Shown: one piece after another, positions 1 through 7,356 of the stretch
Numbering within the stretch: the first letter of the stretch is position 1
Layout: each line of letters starts with the position of its first letter
Assembly: GCA_017958465.1 (NCBI GenBank)
Contig: JAGDCQ010000141.1
Location: 1-16,699 of the forward strand
Direction of reading: 5' to 3'
Length of the DNA stretch: 16,699 nucleotides
From: Lachnospiraceae bacterium
Lineage (GTDB): Bacteria > Bacillota > Clostridia > Lachnospirales > Lachnospiraceae
Notes under the pieces: model-generated
Databases searched by the model: none
Told to the model about the DNA's origin: nothing
Seen by the model: the letters and a program-made list of their open reading frames with translations, nothing else
Program-made: the position numbers and the translations under genes

Positions 1-3
1 AAA

Positions 4-768
4 ATGGTATATTTGATATTTGGCTGTCTGTTTGCTGCGGGTGCTGTCCTTTCGCCCCTGCTCTTCAGGCTCACTTACAGGAAAAAAAGCGTGAAGGTCG
101 TGGAGAGCCGTGAAAAGCTGAACATAAAGGAAAAGGAGTTCTCAAGCATCACCCTTCAGCACGCGGTAACGCCAAAGGATGATCCGGAAAACATAATCAT
201 CACGGATGTTATCCCGGTGCACGAGCCCGACGGGGCGGAGCTCAAGCTCAAGATCGACAGGACGACGGGACAGCCTGTGAAAACCCCTGTAAAGTCCTTT
301 ATCACGGTGCCTGTTGCCATGTTTTTGGCTGCGCTCCTTTGCTTTGGCCTGTATTTGCTCGAAACCTTCTTCAAGCCCTCGGATTACACAGGGATCATCA
401 ATCTAGACCGGGGCCTGCTCCTTAAAGGTTCTATAGGGCTGTTTGGCGTGCTTTTCTTCCTATATATGCTTAAAGACCTGCTCTACATCTTAAGCCCGAA
501 CGTGGTGAAGGTGAAGGGCAAGTACGAAGGCTATATGCACACGGGCAACGACCACAGGCTCACAGCTTACTACAGCCTCTGGTACGGAGAATACAGGCAG
601 TTTGCAAGGTGCCCCGGGGTGCCTGTAAAGTCTGCCGCCGACATGAAGGAACACACGCTGTTTTTCCACAGGCTGAAAGGCACTGTGATAAGAAGAACGG
701 ATATAATACGAAACACCGTCCTTGCATTGCTGTTTGCGGGAGCGCTTGCTGCCTGCTTCTATATCTGA
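4..768 (+). CDS. Multi-pass membrane protein of unknown function (5' end uncertain)
   Basis: Not recognised. The 254-residue reading begins at the first ATG, but the frame is open to the window edge and only three bases lie upstream, so no ribosome binding site can be judged and the protein may be longer. Four hydrophobic segments are visible: about residues 2-22, 99-123, 137-162 and 236-254. Segment 1 is followed by basic residues (YRKK), suggesting a cytoplasmic location for the charged stretch 25-98. Segments 3 and 4 are separated by a polar stretch (about 163-235) containing several aromatic and basic residues. No catalytic motif, cysteine pair or lipobox stands out. It is separated from the next gene by 308 bases with terminator-like hairpins, so it probably belongs to an upstream operon. 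That it is a real membrane protein is fairly sure; its role is unknown. Confidence 0.7.
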   Translation: MVYLIFGCLFAAGAVLSPLLFRLTYRKKSVKVVESREKLNIKEKEFSSITLQHAVTPKDDPENIIITDVIPVHEPDGAELKLKIDRTTGQPVKTPVKSFITVPVAMFLAALLCFGLYLLETFFKPSDYTGIINLDRGLLLKGSIGLFGVLFFLYMLKDLLYILSPNVVKVKGKYEGYMHTGNDHRLTAYYSLWYGEYRQFARCPGVPVKSAADMKEHTLFFHRLKGTVIRRTDIIRNTVLALLFAGALAACFYI

Positions 769-866
769 TCCTTTACCGGGGAAAGCTCCGGTAAAGGATA
801 CCTTTCCCCTGTTTCCGATAGGGTCCTTTATGAAGGAGCTTTTTGGAACACAGGGGTTTGTTTTTC
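768..866 (+). terminator. Tandem hairpins ending the first gene
   Basis: A perfect 12-bp inverted repeat (768-779 with 788-799, 8-base loop) begins at the last base of the stop codon, but only a weak T-rich stretch follows. A second stem pairs 806-816 with 845-856 (CCCCTG plus TTCC/GGAA, one bulge), encloses a small TCCTT/AAGGA hairpin, and is followed directly by TTTGTTTTT at 857-865. The second structure is the better intrinsic terminator. Together they should end transcription from the first gene. Confidence 0.65.
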
Positions 867-1076
867 CTCTTTCTGGAAGAAAAATGGGGTAAAAACGGTA
901 TGTGATGTCAAGTTATCCGATTATAGATACCATTTGTCCTTTTTTTGATTCCAAATCGAAAAAATATGTTACTCTGTTACCATCCTACAAAGAACGAAAA
1001 AGGGAATGGCTTTTTCGGGGGCAGATGTAGGTAATTCTCAGGGTGTCTGCCAGGGACAAGAATCAGAGGAGGTCTT
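867..1076 (+). promoter_or_regulatory. Gene-free leader of the GH3/esterase operon
   Basis: No gene is visible between the terminator and the GH3 start. The DNA is AT-rich at 900-1015, as expected for a promoter region, but no clear -35/-10 pair with 17-base spacing could be fixed. It holds a direct repeat TGTTAC (967-972 and 975-980), a perfect 8-bp inverted repeat CGAAAAAG/CTTTTTCG (995-1002 with 1010-1017, 7-base loop), and a second possible hairpin GGCAGA/TCTGCC (1020-1025 with 1046-1051). The second hairpin ends 14 bases before the ribosome binding site. These could be operator or leader-RNA elements; the function is not shown. Confidence 0.4.
1065..1072 (+). promoter_or_regulatory. Ribosome binding site of the permuted GH3 gene
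   Basis: AGAGGAGG lies four bases before ATG 1077 and decides that start over the in-frame ATG at 1104 (residue 10). The spacing is a little short but the match to the 16S tail is strong. Confidence 0.8.
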
Positions 1077-3854
1077 ATGAAAGAAAAGAAGACAAAAAAG
1101 GTCATGAGCAATCGCAAGTTTTTGGGGATCAACCTGCCGATCCTTGCGTTTATCATGGTCGTAGCAGTTGCGCTGAATTACTTCGTAATTAAGTCGTACT
1201 ACACGATCGAGATCTATCTCACGGGTAATACAGGCGCATCCTTCACAGGCGAAGGCGCAGACGCAGCCAGAGCCAATGCAAAGGAAGTGAGCCTCAGGAT
1301 CGAGGCCGAAGGCGTAGTCCTCATGAAGAATGAGAACAAAGTCCTTCCTTTGAACACAAAGAGCAATAACAAGATCGCCGTATTCGGGTGGTCATCGCAC
1401 GGAATGGTGCTCGGTGGCACAGGTTCAGGTGCAGCGGATGTAACGAACGCAGTTACATTCTATGATGCACTTAAGACCGAGGGCTTCGATATCTACCAGC
1501 CGCTCGCGGATTTCTACAAGGAATACAAGGCTGATCGTCAGGCCGGTCTTGCGGTAGGTAATACCGATATGACGATCTATGAAGCATCTATCAGCAAGGA
1601 TTACAAGGCCGAGCTCCTTGACGGCGCAAAGGCATGGTCCGATACGGCTGTGGTTGTGATCGGCCGTGTAGGCGGCGAGGGTAACGACCTTCCCCTTGAC
1701 TACCTTACACTTTCCGCAGAGGAGCAGGAACTTCTTGATTATGTTGGAAAGAACTTCGAAAAGACAGTAGTTCTCTTAAACATCTCTAACGTTATCGAAG
1801 TAGCTCCCATCAAGAACAACCCCAACATCGACGCTATCATGTGGGTTGGTCTTCCGGGCCTTGTAGGCAACACATCTATCGCTCAGGCTCTTTCGGGTAC
1901 GGTTAACCCGTCGGGACGTCTTACAGACACCTATGCGGTAGATTTCAAGAAGGATCCCACCTACTTCAACGCAGGTATCCTTGGTTCCAAGACTTACACA
2001 GACAAGAACAACTGCCACTATATAGATTACGCCGAAGGCATCTATGTAGGTTACAGGTATTACGAGACAGCAGCTTTCGAAGGTTACATCAACTATGACG
2101 AAGCAGTTGCTTATCCCTTCGGCTATGGCCTTTCCTACACCACTTTCAAGCAGGAGCTTCAGAGTGTAAGGGAAAAGGATGGGGAGATCGAAGTAAAAGT
2201 TAAAGTAACAAACACAGGCGATGTTGCAGGTAAGGAAGTAGCTCAGGTTTACTTCACAGCACCCTACGACAAGGCCGAGAATATCGAGAAGGCTTATGTA
2301 GAGCTTGCGGGCTTTGCAAAGACCGAACTTCTCGCACCCGGTAAATCCGAAACCCTCACCATCACCTTCGATGTTGACGATATGGCAGCATTCGATTACC
2401 TTGGCGAGCAGGCATACGTACTTTCCGCAGGCGACTACGAGATCAAGCTCATGAACAACTCTCATGACCTTATCGCTTCCGAGAAGTACTCCGTTAAGAA
2501 GACCGCAGTTTACAAGGACGGCAAGGACGGAAAGAGAAGCTCCGACCTTATCGCTGCTGTAGGCGTATTCGGCTATGCCGACGGTTCAAAAGAGACAGTT
2601 CCCGTTAAGTACATGACAAGAGCCGACATGACTCTTCCGGTAGCAACGGAAGCCCGCGCAGCCTCAGACGCTGTAAAGGCTACAGATAACGCTTCTTACA
2701 AGAACGACAGGACAGCCATCGCAACCTATGAAAACGAGCCTGTAACAACAGGAGTTGACGCAGGTATCAAGTTCAAGGATATGGCGGGCGTGCCTTTCGA
2801 CGATCCCAAGTGGGACGATTTCATGGATCAGCTTACCGTTCAGGAAATGATCGACCTTGTTTCCTACGGCGGTTACAAGAACGAAGCCGTTGAGTCGGTT
2901 GAAAAGCCTAAGTGCCTCGACTTCGACGGACCTAACGGATTCAATAACCAGAACGCTACTTCAACAGGTGTTGCAGGCGGCTGGGGCGTTGCTTACCCTA
3001 ACGAAACAGTTGTGGCAAGCAGCTTCTCCGAGGAAGTGGCTCACCTTTGGGGCGAGGCTCTCGGTATCGAGTCCCAGAACTACAACATCCCCGGCTGGTA
3101 CGCACCGGGCGTTAACATCCACCGTTCACCTTATGACGGAAGAAACTTCGAGTACTTCTCGGAAGATCCCCTTCTTTCCGGTAAGATCTCGGCTAAGATC
3201 GTACACGGCGCAGCAGAATATGGTCTTTACTGCTATGTAAAGCACTTTGCGGCTAACGAGACAGAGACAGATCGTGCTTCCAACGGTCTTTTCACCTGGA
3301 CAAACGAGCAGGCTCTCCGTGAGATCTACCTTGTTCCTTTCGAACTTTCCGTAAAGGAAGGCGGCACAACAGCCATCATGAGCTCCTTCAACCGTATCGG
3401 CGACAAGTGGGCAGGCAACAACTTTGAGCTTCTTACCGTAGTGCTCAGAAACGAGTGGGGCTTCCACGGAACAGTCATCACCGACTACTATATGTCGATG
3501 CAGGCCTTCATGAACCCTCAGTGGAGCATTGTAGCAGGTAACGACCTCTTACTTACGGGTATGGAATTCTTAAGCCCGAAGTGGTCTGACGGCGATCTTT
3601 CCGATCCCATCATCCAGCAGGCTGCAAGAAGAGCTGCAAAGAACATCTTCTATACCACAGCAAACAGTAACGCAACAGGTTCTTCCTTCGCACTTAAGGG
3701 CGAGGAATCACACCTCACACGTACTCTTCTCATAATCATCGACAGTGTGCTCCTTGCCATCATCGTACTCTACATCACACTTATGGTAGTACGCACAAGA
3801 AAGCACGAGAAGTACATCATGGGGATCATCAACCAGAGAAGGGGGAACGCATAA
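1077..3854 (+). CDS. Membrane-anchored GH3 glycosidase with permuted domain order
   Basis: Glycoside hydrolase family 3 enzyme, probably a beta-glucosidase or beta-xylosidase acting at the outer face of the membrane. The 925 residues are in circularly permuted order. A membrane helix (about 17-38) is followed by the GH3 alpha/beta sandwich domain (about 68-290) carrying the likely acid/base Glu201 in GGEGND. Next come the FPFGYGLSY-like junction (347-353), a fibronectin-III-like domain (about 370-465), a linker (about 480-565) and the TIM-barrel domain (about 570-865). The barrel has FDGPNG (Asp617), GRNFEYFSEDP (688-698), VKHF (721-724) and the nucleophile Asp803 in VITD. A second helix (about 883-905) ends in a basic tail. 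Basic residues flank both helices on the terminal side, so both termini should be cytoplasmic and the catalytic part outside. Usual GH3 enzymes have the barrel first; swapped enzymes are known from Butyrivibrio and Ruminococcus. All key residues are present. The next gene begins one base after the stop. The exact substrate cannot be read from the sequence. Confidence 0.92.
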   Translation: MKEKKTKKVMSNRKFLGINLPILAFIMVVAVALNYFVIKSYYTIEIYLTGNTGASFTGEGADAARANAKEVSLRIEAEGVVLMKNENKVLPLNTKSNNKIAVFGWSSHGMVLGGTGSGAADVTNAVTFYDALKTEGFDIYQPLADFYKEYKADRQAGLAVGNTDMTIYEASISKDYKAELLDGAKAWSDTAVVVIGRVGGEGNDLPLDYLTLSAEEQELLDYVGKNFEKTVVLLNISNVIEVAPIKNNPNIDAIMWVGLPGLVGNTSIAQALSGTVNPSGRLTDTYAVDFKKDPTYFNAGILGSKTYTDKNNCHYIDYAEGIYVGYRYYETAAFEGYINYDEAVAYPFGYGLSYTTFKQELQSVREKDGEIEVKVKVTNTGDVAGKEVAQVYFTAPYDKAENIEKAYVELAGFAKTELLAPGKSETLTITFDVDDMAAFDYLGEQAYVLSAGDYEIKLMNNSHDLIASEKYSVKKTAVYKDGKDGKRSSDLIAAVGVFGYADGSKETVPVKYMTRADMTLPVATEARAASDAVKATDNASYKNDRTAIATYENEPVTTGVDAGIKFKDMAGVPFDDPKWDDFMDQLTVQEMIDLVSYGGYKNEAVESVEKPKCLDFDGPNGFNNQNATSTGVAGGWGVAYPNETVVASSFSEEVAHLWGEALGIESQNYNIPGWYAPGVNIHRSPYDGRNFEYFSEDPLLSGKISAKIVHGAAEYGLYCYVKHFAANETETDRASNGLFTWTNEQALREIYLVPFELSVKEGGTTAIMSSFNRIGDKWAGNNFELLTVVLRNEWGFHGTVITDYYMSMQAFMNPQWSIVAGNDLLLTGMEFLSPKWSDGDLSDPIIQQAARRAAKNIFYTTANSNATGSSFALKGEESHLTRTLLIIIDSVLLAIIVLYITLMVVRTRKHEKYIMGIINQRRGNA

Positions 3855-3855
3855 C

Positions 3856-6800
3856 ATGAAAAAGACGTTCAAAAATCTTTTTAGCTTTGCTTCCTTAGCA
3901 TTGGCATTGGTACTCACCCTTGGCCTTTTCGGGTTAGACCTCAAGGCTTTCGCGGCAGAGGGTACCGTATATGAAGCGGAGGATGCCACCATCGAAGGCA
4001 CTCCCAGCCAGGAAGGCGCTGCCTTCGTGGAAGAACATGAGTCCGCAAGCGGCGGCAAAAACGTCGGTTTCTTCGGCGTTGTAGGTAACAAAGTAACCTG
4101 GACCGTAGAGCATGAAGGCGGAGAAGTAACACTTGATTTTGTTCTTGCATCGGGTGCTTTCTCCTTCGAGACATTCGGCAACGGCCCCATGCAGCTCAAG
4201 AGCGCCGTAAAGCTCTACCTTAACGACGCAGAGCTCGATTTTGAAGATGTAACACTTGAAGGCAACGCAAACTACGACAACTGGACAGAAGTATTTGTTC
4301 CCGCAACTCTTGTTGCAGGCACAAACAAGATCGCTCTCGAGATCATAGAGCAGCCCGGTTCAATGATGGTAGTTTCGCCTAACATCGACTGCCTTAAGGT
4401 TTGCGCACCCGGCATCGGCGGTGGCGCACAGGGCGGCCACGGCGGCCAGTCACAGCCCGCAGGAAACACAGAAGTAAAGGTTTACGAAGCAGAAGACGCC
4501 AAGATCGAAGGCACTCCCAGCCAGGAAGGCGCTAACTTCGTAGAAGACCATGAATCCGCAAGCGGCGGAAAGAACGTTGGCTTCCTCAGCAACGTTGGCA
4601 ACAAGATCACCTGGACCTTTGAGCATGAAGGCGGAGACGCTACTCTCGACTTCGTTCTCGCATCGGCAGCCTTCTCCTTCGAGACATTCGGCAACGGCCC
4701 CATGCAGCTCAAGGGAACCGTAAAGATCACCCTTAACGGTGAAGAGCTCAACTTCAACGATATAACTCTTGAAGGCAATGAAAACTATGACAACTGGACA
4801 GATGTTTATGTTCCCGCAACTCTTAAAGCAGGCACAAACACTGTAACCCTCGAAGTTATCGAGCAGCCCGGCGCAATGATGACCTTATCGCCTAACGTAG
4901 ACTGCCTTAAGGTAGGCGGCCCCGATATGGCTAACGGCTCACAGGGCGGCCAGGGCGCAGGAAACGACGGCCCCGTAGAAGTTTACGAGGCTGAGGATGC
5001 AAAGATCGAGGGCAGTCCCAGCTCCGAAGGCGCTTCCTTCATCGAAGAGCCCGAGACAGCAAGCGGCGGCAAGAGCATCGGATACTTTGGCGTTGCAGGC
5101 AACAAGATCACCTGGACTTTTGAACACAAGGGCGGCGCAGCAACACTTGATTTCGTGCTCGCTTCCGGTGTTCTGGACTGGACCATATTCGCTAACGGCG
5201 ATATGCAGCTCAAGGGTAACGTTAAGTTTTACCTGAACGGCGAAGAGCTCGCATTTAATGATGTTACACTTAAAGGAACCGGTACTTTCTCATTTGATAA
5301 CTGGACAGATGTTTATGTACCCGCTACTCTTAAAGCAGGCACAAACACTGTAACCCTCGAGATCGTACAGAACGGCGATCAGGTTGTTGCTCCCAACATC
5401 GACTGCCTCAAAGTCGGCGGCCCCAACATGGCAGGCGGCGGCTCAAATGGCGGCGGCGGAGTCCAGATCGTAGAGAAAGAAGTTATCGTAGAGAAGATCG
5501 TTAAAGAGAACAAATACGTTAACGTTCCCACTCCCATCGTAAAAACAACAGAGCAGAACCTTAAAGATGTAGCACTTTTCGCAGGTATCATCTGCGCTAT
5601 CCTCTTTGTTTGCTACGCAGTTTACGGTCTCATCAAGAGAGCGTCCATGACAGAAGAGGACAAGAAGGCCTTCGATAAGGTGAAGGCTGAGAAAAAGGCT
5701 CTTAAGAACGAGTTCAAGGAGTCTTATGCAAAGGTTTCCGGCGCAGAAGAGCGTGAGATCGCAAGATACGAGTACAAGCTTAAACGCCGTGAAGCAAAGG
5801 AAAGGGCATACAAGGAGCTTGAATCCCTTAACTACGGCGAAGGCAAGTCCAGGGCAAAGGCTCTTGATACTGCTTACGGCAAGAATGTTCCCAAGTTCGT
5901 TGCCGGCATTTTAGTTGCATCCTGCATCCTTGGTACCATCATCGGTCTCAACTACACAGGCAACGTGGTTTCAGAGAGTGCAGCTCCCGTTACCGCAACA
6001 TCTACACTTGTTGTTACAGGCTATGACTGGGGTCCCGGCGCAAACAAGATCGTCCTTAATCTTCCCGGTGAAGTAAAGGCCGGCGATGTTTCCGACGATA
6101 TGTTCAAGGTTTCCGTTGCAAAGCAGGGCTTTATGGCTGCAATGGGCGACACAGTGGCTGACAGAAAGGTTGTTGCAGTTTACATTTCCGACGAACAGGG
6201 CAACAAAACAAACGGCAAGTCAAAGTATGTGACCATTGAGATGGAAGTTGATCCCGCAAAGGATGAAACAAGCCCCTTCCATTACGATTTCATGGATACA
6301 CAGAGAAACACCTGGGCTGATCCTTATACACACACCATTACACTTGATAACGGCAAAAAGCTTCAGATCGGCAAGACCGTTTATTCAAAGCTTGAGTGCA
6401 AGAAGCAGTCAAAGACCATCTGCCCCGACCTTAATGATGTGACTGAATCTGTTGTCACATATGACGGACAGGAGCTCAGATACGCTTCCTACGCACCTGA
6501 AAAGCTTTCAAAGGACAATGTCAAGAACGCGCTCATCATCTGGCTCCACGGCATGGGTGAGGGCGGCAAGGACATCAGGATCAATACACTCGGAAACAAG
6601 GTTTCGGCTCTTTGGAAAGAAGACATCCAGAAGTGCTTCGACGGCAACGGCGCATACGTCCTTGCTCCCCAGAGCCCTACAATGTGGATGGACAACGGCA
6701 CAGGCGAGCTTACCATGGGCAACACCGATTCTATGTATCAGGAAGCGCTCTGGCAGCTCATCACCAAGTATGTAGAGTCCAATCCCGACATTGATACTAA

Positions 6801-7257
6801 CCGTATCCTTATCGGCGGCTGCTCAAACGGCGGCTACATGACCATGAACATGATCATCCTTCATCCCGACTATTTCGCTGCAGCTTACCCCTGCTGCGAG
6901 GCTTTCGGCGATGAAAACATCACGGATGCACAGCTTCAGGCCATCAAGAACATCCCTATGTGGTTCACACATGCAAAGAACGACACAACAGTAGTTCCCG
7001 AAGGTTTCACCGTTGCAACATACAACAGGCTTGTTGCAGCAGGCGCAAAGGAAGTACACTTCACTTTCTGGGATGACGTAAGAGATACCACCGGCCTCTA
7101 CAAGAACGAGGACGGAACAGCCTACAGCTACATGGGCCATTATTCCTGGATCTACCTTCTCAACAATGAGAATACAAAGGACTTTAACGGCAGCAACGTG
7201 CAGCTCAACGGCAAAGATGTGACCGTATGGCAGTGGCTTGCGGCACAGAAGAAATGA
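3856..7257 (+). CDS. Surface esterase with three carbohydrate-binding repeats and a membrane hairpin
   Basis: Large multidomain surface protein (1133 residues). A signal peptide (about 1-33, ending AFA-A) leads to three repeats at about 39-182, 209-353 and 376-521. Each starts YEAEDA and ends near DCLKV, resembling CBM6/CBM35-type beta-sandwich binding modules. A Gly-rich linker and a VEKEVIVEKIVKE stretch (539-551) precede a membrane helix (about 571-593), a highly charged, probably helical loop (594-678) and a second helix (about 680-699). Then come an Ig-like domain (about 712-800, like that before EstA-type esterases) and an alpha/beta-hydrolase (about 868-1133). The hydrolase has an oxyanion-type LHGMGEGG (897-904), Ser990 in GGCSNGG, Asp1043 and His1095, a complete triad of the PHB-depolymerase/CE1-like type. 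Topology predicts modules and esterase outside, charged loop inside. It is probably an acetyl or feruloyl esterase on plant polysaccharide; the substrate is inference. It is co-transcribed with the upstream GH3, with a one-base gap and SD AAGGGGG about ten bases before the ATG. Confidence 0.88.
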   Translation: MKKTFKNLFSFASLALALVLTLGLFGLDLKAFAAEGTVYEAEDATIEGTPSQEGAAFVEEHESASGGKNVGFFGVVGNKVTWTVEHEGGEVTLDFVLASGAFSFETFGNGPMQLKSAVKLYLNDAELDFEDVTLEGNANYDNWTEVFVPATLVAGTNKIALEIIEQPGSMMVVSPNIDCLKVCAPGIGGGAQGGHGGQSQPAGNTEVKVYEAEDAKIEGTPSQEGANFVEDHESASGGKNVGFLSNVGNKITWTFEHEGGDATLDFVLASAAFSFETFGNGPMQLKGTVKITLNGEELNFNDITLEGNENYDNWTDVYVPATLKAGTNTVTLEVIEQPGAMMTLSPNVDCLKVGGPDMANGSQGGQGAGNDGPVEVYEAEDAKIEGSPSSEGASFIEEPETASGGKSIGYFGVAGNKITWTFEHKGGAATLDFVLASGVLDWTIFANGDMQLKGNVKFYLNGEELAFNDVTLKGTGTFSFDNWTDVYVPATLKAGTNTVTLEIVQNGDQVVAPNIDCLKVGGPNMAGGGSNGGGGVQIVEKEVIVEKIVKENKYVNVPTPIVKTTEQNLKDVALFAGIICAILFVCYAVYGLIKRASMTEEDKKAFDKVKAEKKALKNEFKESYAKVSGAEEREIARYEYKLKRREAKERAYKELESLNYGEGKSRAKALDTAYGKNVPKFVAGILVASCILGTIIGLNYTGNVVSESAAPVTATSTLVVTGYDWGPGANKIVLNLPGEVKAGDVSDDMFKVSVAKQGFMAAMGDTVADRKVVAVYISDEQGNKTNGKSKYVTIEMEVDPAKDETSPFHYDFMDTQRNTWADPYTHTITLDNGKKLQIGKTVYSKLECKKQSKTICPDLNDVTESVVTYDGQELRYASYAPEKLSKDNVKNALIIWLHGMGEGGKDIRINTLGNKVSALWKEDIQKCFDGNGAYVLAPQSPTMWMDNGTGELTMGNTDSMYQEALWQLITKYVESNPDIDTNRILIGGCSNGGYMTMNMIILHPDYFAAAYPCCEAFGDENITDAQLQAIKNIPMWFTHAKNDTTVVPEGFTVATYNRLVAAGAKEVHFTFWDDVRDTTGLYKNEDGTAYSYMGHYSWIYLLNNENTKDFNGSNVQLNGKDVTVWQWLAAQKK
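3970..5418 (+). repeat. Three tandem copies encoding carbohydrate-binding modules
   Basis: Copies run about 3970-4401, 4480-4914 and 4981-5418, with a period near 500-510 bases and Gly/Gln-rich linkers between them. The DNA is still close in places: 4159-4200 is identical to 4672-4713 (42 bases), and 4819-4853 is identical to 5326-5360 (35 bases). Copy 3 lacks the QPG(S/A)MM segment seen in copies 1 and 2 and has a different middle loop. The pattern fits recent duplication with local gene conversion. Confidence 0.9.
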
Positions 7258-7266
7258 TGTTATAAT
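7238..7266 (+). promoter_or_regulatory. Possible promoter at the end of the esterase gene
   Basis: TTGCGG (7238-7243), a 17-base spacer and a perfect TATAAT (7261-7266). The -35 lies inside the last codons of the esterase gene. Transcription would start near 7273, inside the palindrome CAACTT-A-AAGTTG (7267-7279), and would have to pass the hairpins at 7288-7332 to reach the response regulator. The -35 is weak, so this may be chance. Confidence 0.45.
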
Positions 7267-7287
7267 CAACTTAAAGTTGCATGGAAC

Positions 7288-7318
7288 AAGAGGCTTTCGG
7301 TAACGGAAGCCTCTTTTA
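7288..7318 (+). terminator. Terminator after the GH3/esterase operon
   Basis: A 9-bp stem, AAGAGGCTT (7288-7296) with AAGCCTCTT (7307-7315), and a 10-base loop are followed by a short T run. It lies 31 bases after the esterase stop codon and 39 bases before the response regulator start. The short T run (about four) suggests partial read-through is possible. Confidence 0.75.
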
Positions 7319-7320
7319 CA

Positions 7321-7346
7321 GCGGAAAACCGCATTTTCAACGGTTT
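7321..7346 (+). promoter_or_regulatory. Overlapping alternative hairpins before the response regulator
   Basis: GCGG-AAAA-CCGC (7321-7332) is a perfect tetraloop hairpin followed by ATTTT. An overlapping alternative pairs AAACCG (7326-7331) with CGGTTT (7341-7346), ending one base before the GGAGGA ribosome binding site. The two cannot form together because both use 7329-7331. This could be a small leader switch or chance; no ligand is known. Confidence 0.35.
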
Positions 7347-7352
7347 GGAGGA
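7347..7352 (+). promoter_or_regulatory. Ribosome binding site of the response regulator
   Basis: GGAGGA, four bases before ATG 7357. It fixes the start there; the in-frame TTG at 7345 overlaps the site and is not used. Confidence 0.85.
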
Positions 7353-7356
7353 TCGC

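Noticed and set aside
1776..2465. 229-codon minus-strand open frame inside the GH3 gene
   Set aside because: It lies wholly antisense to conserved GH3 domains, with no ribosome binding site or recognisable motif.
1077..3854. Permuted GH3 order as an assembly or rearrangement artefact
   Set aside because: The gene is one uninterrupted frame with natural linkers and helices at both ends, and domain-swapped GH3 enzymes are known in related bacteria.
3970..5418. CRISPR array or mobile element as the source of the repeats
   Set aside because: Repeats are about 500 bases long, in frame and encode protein domains; no spacers, transposase or inverted ends are present.
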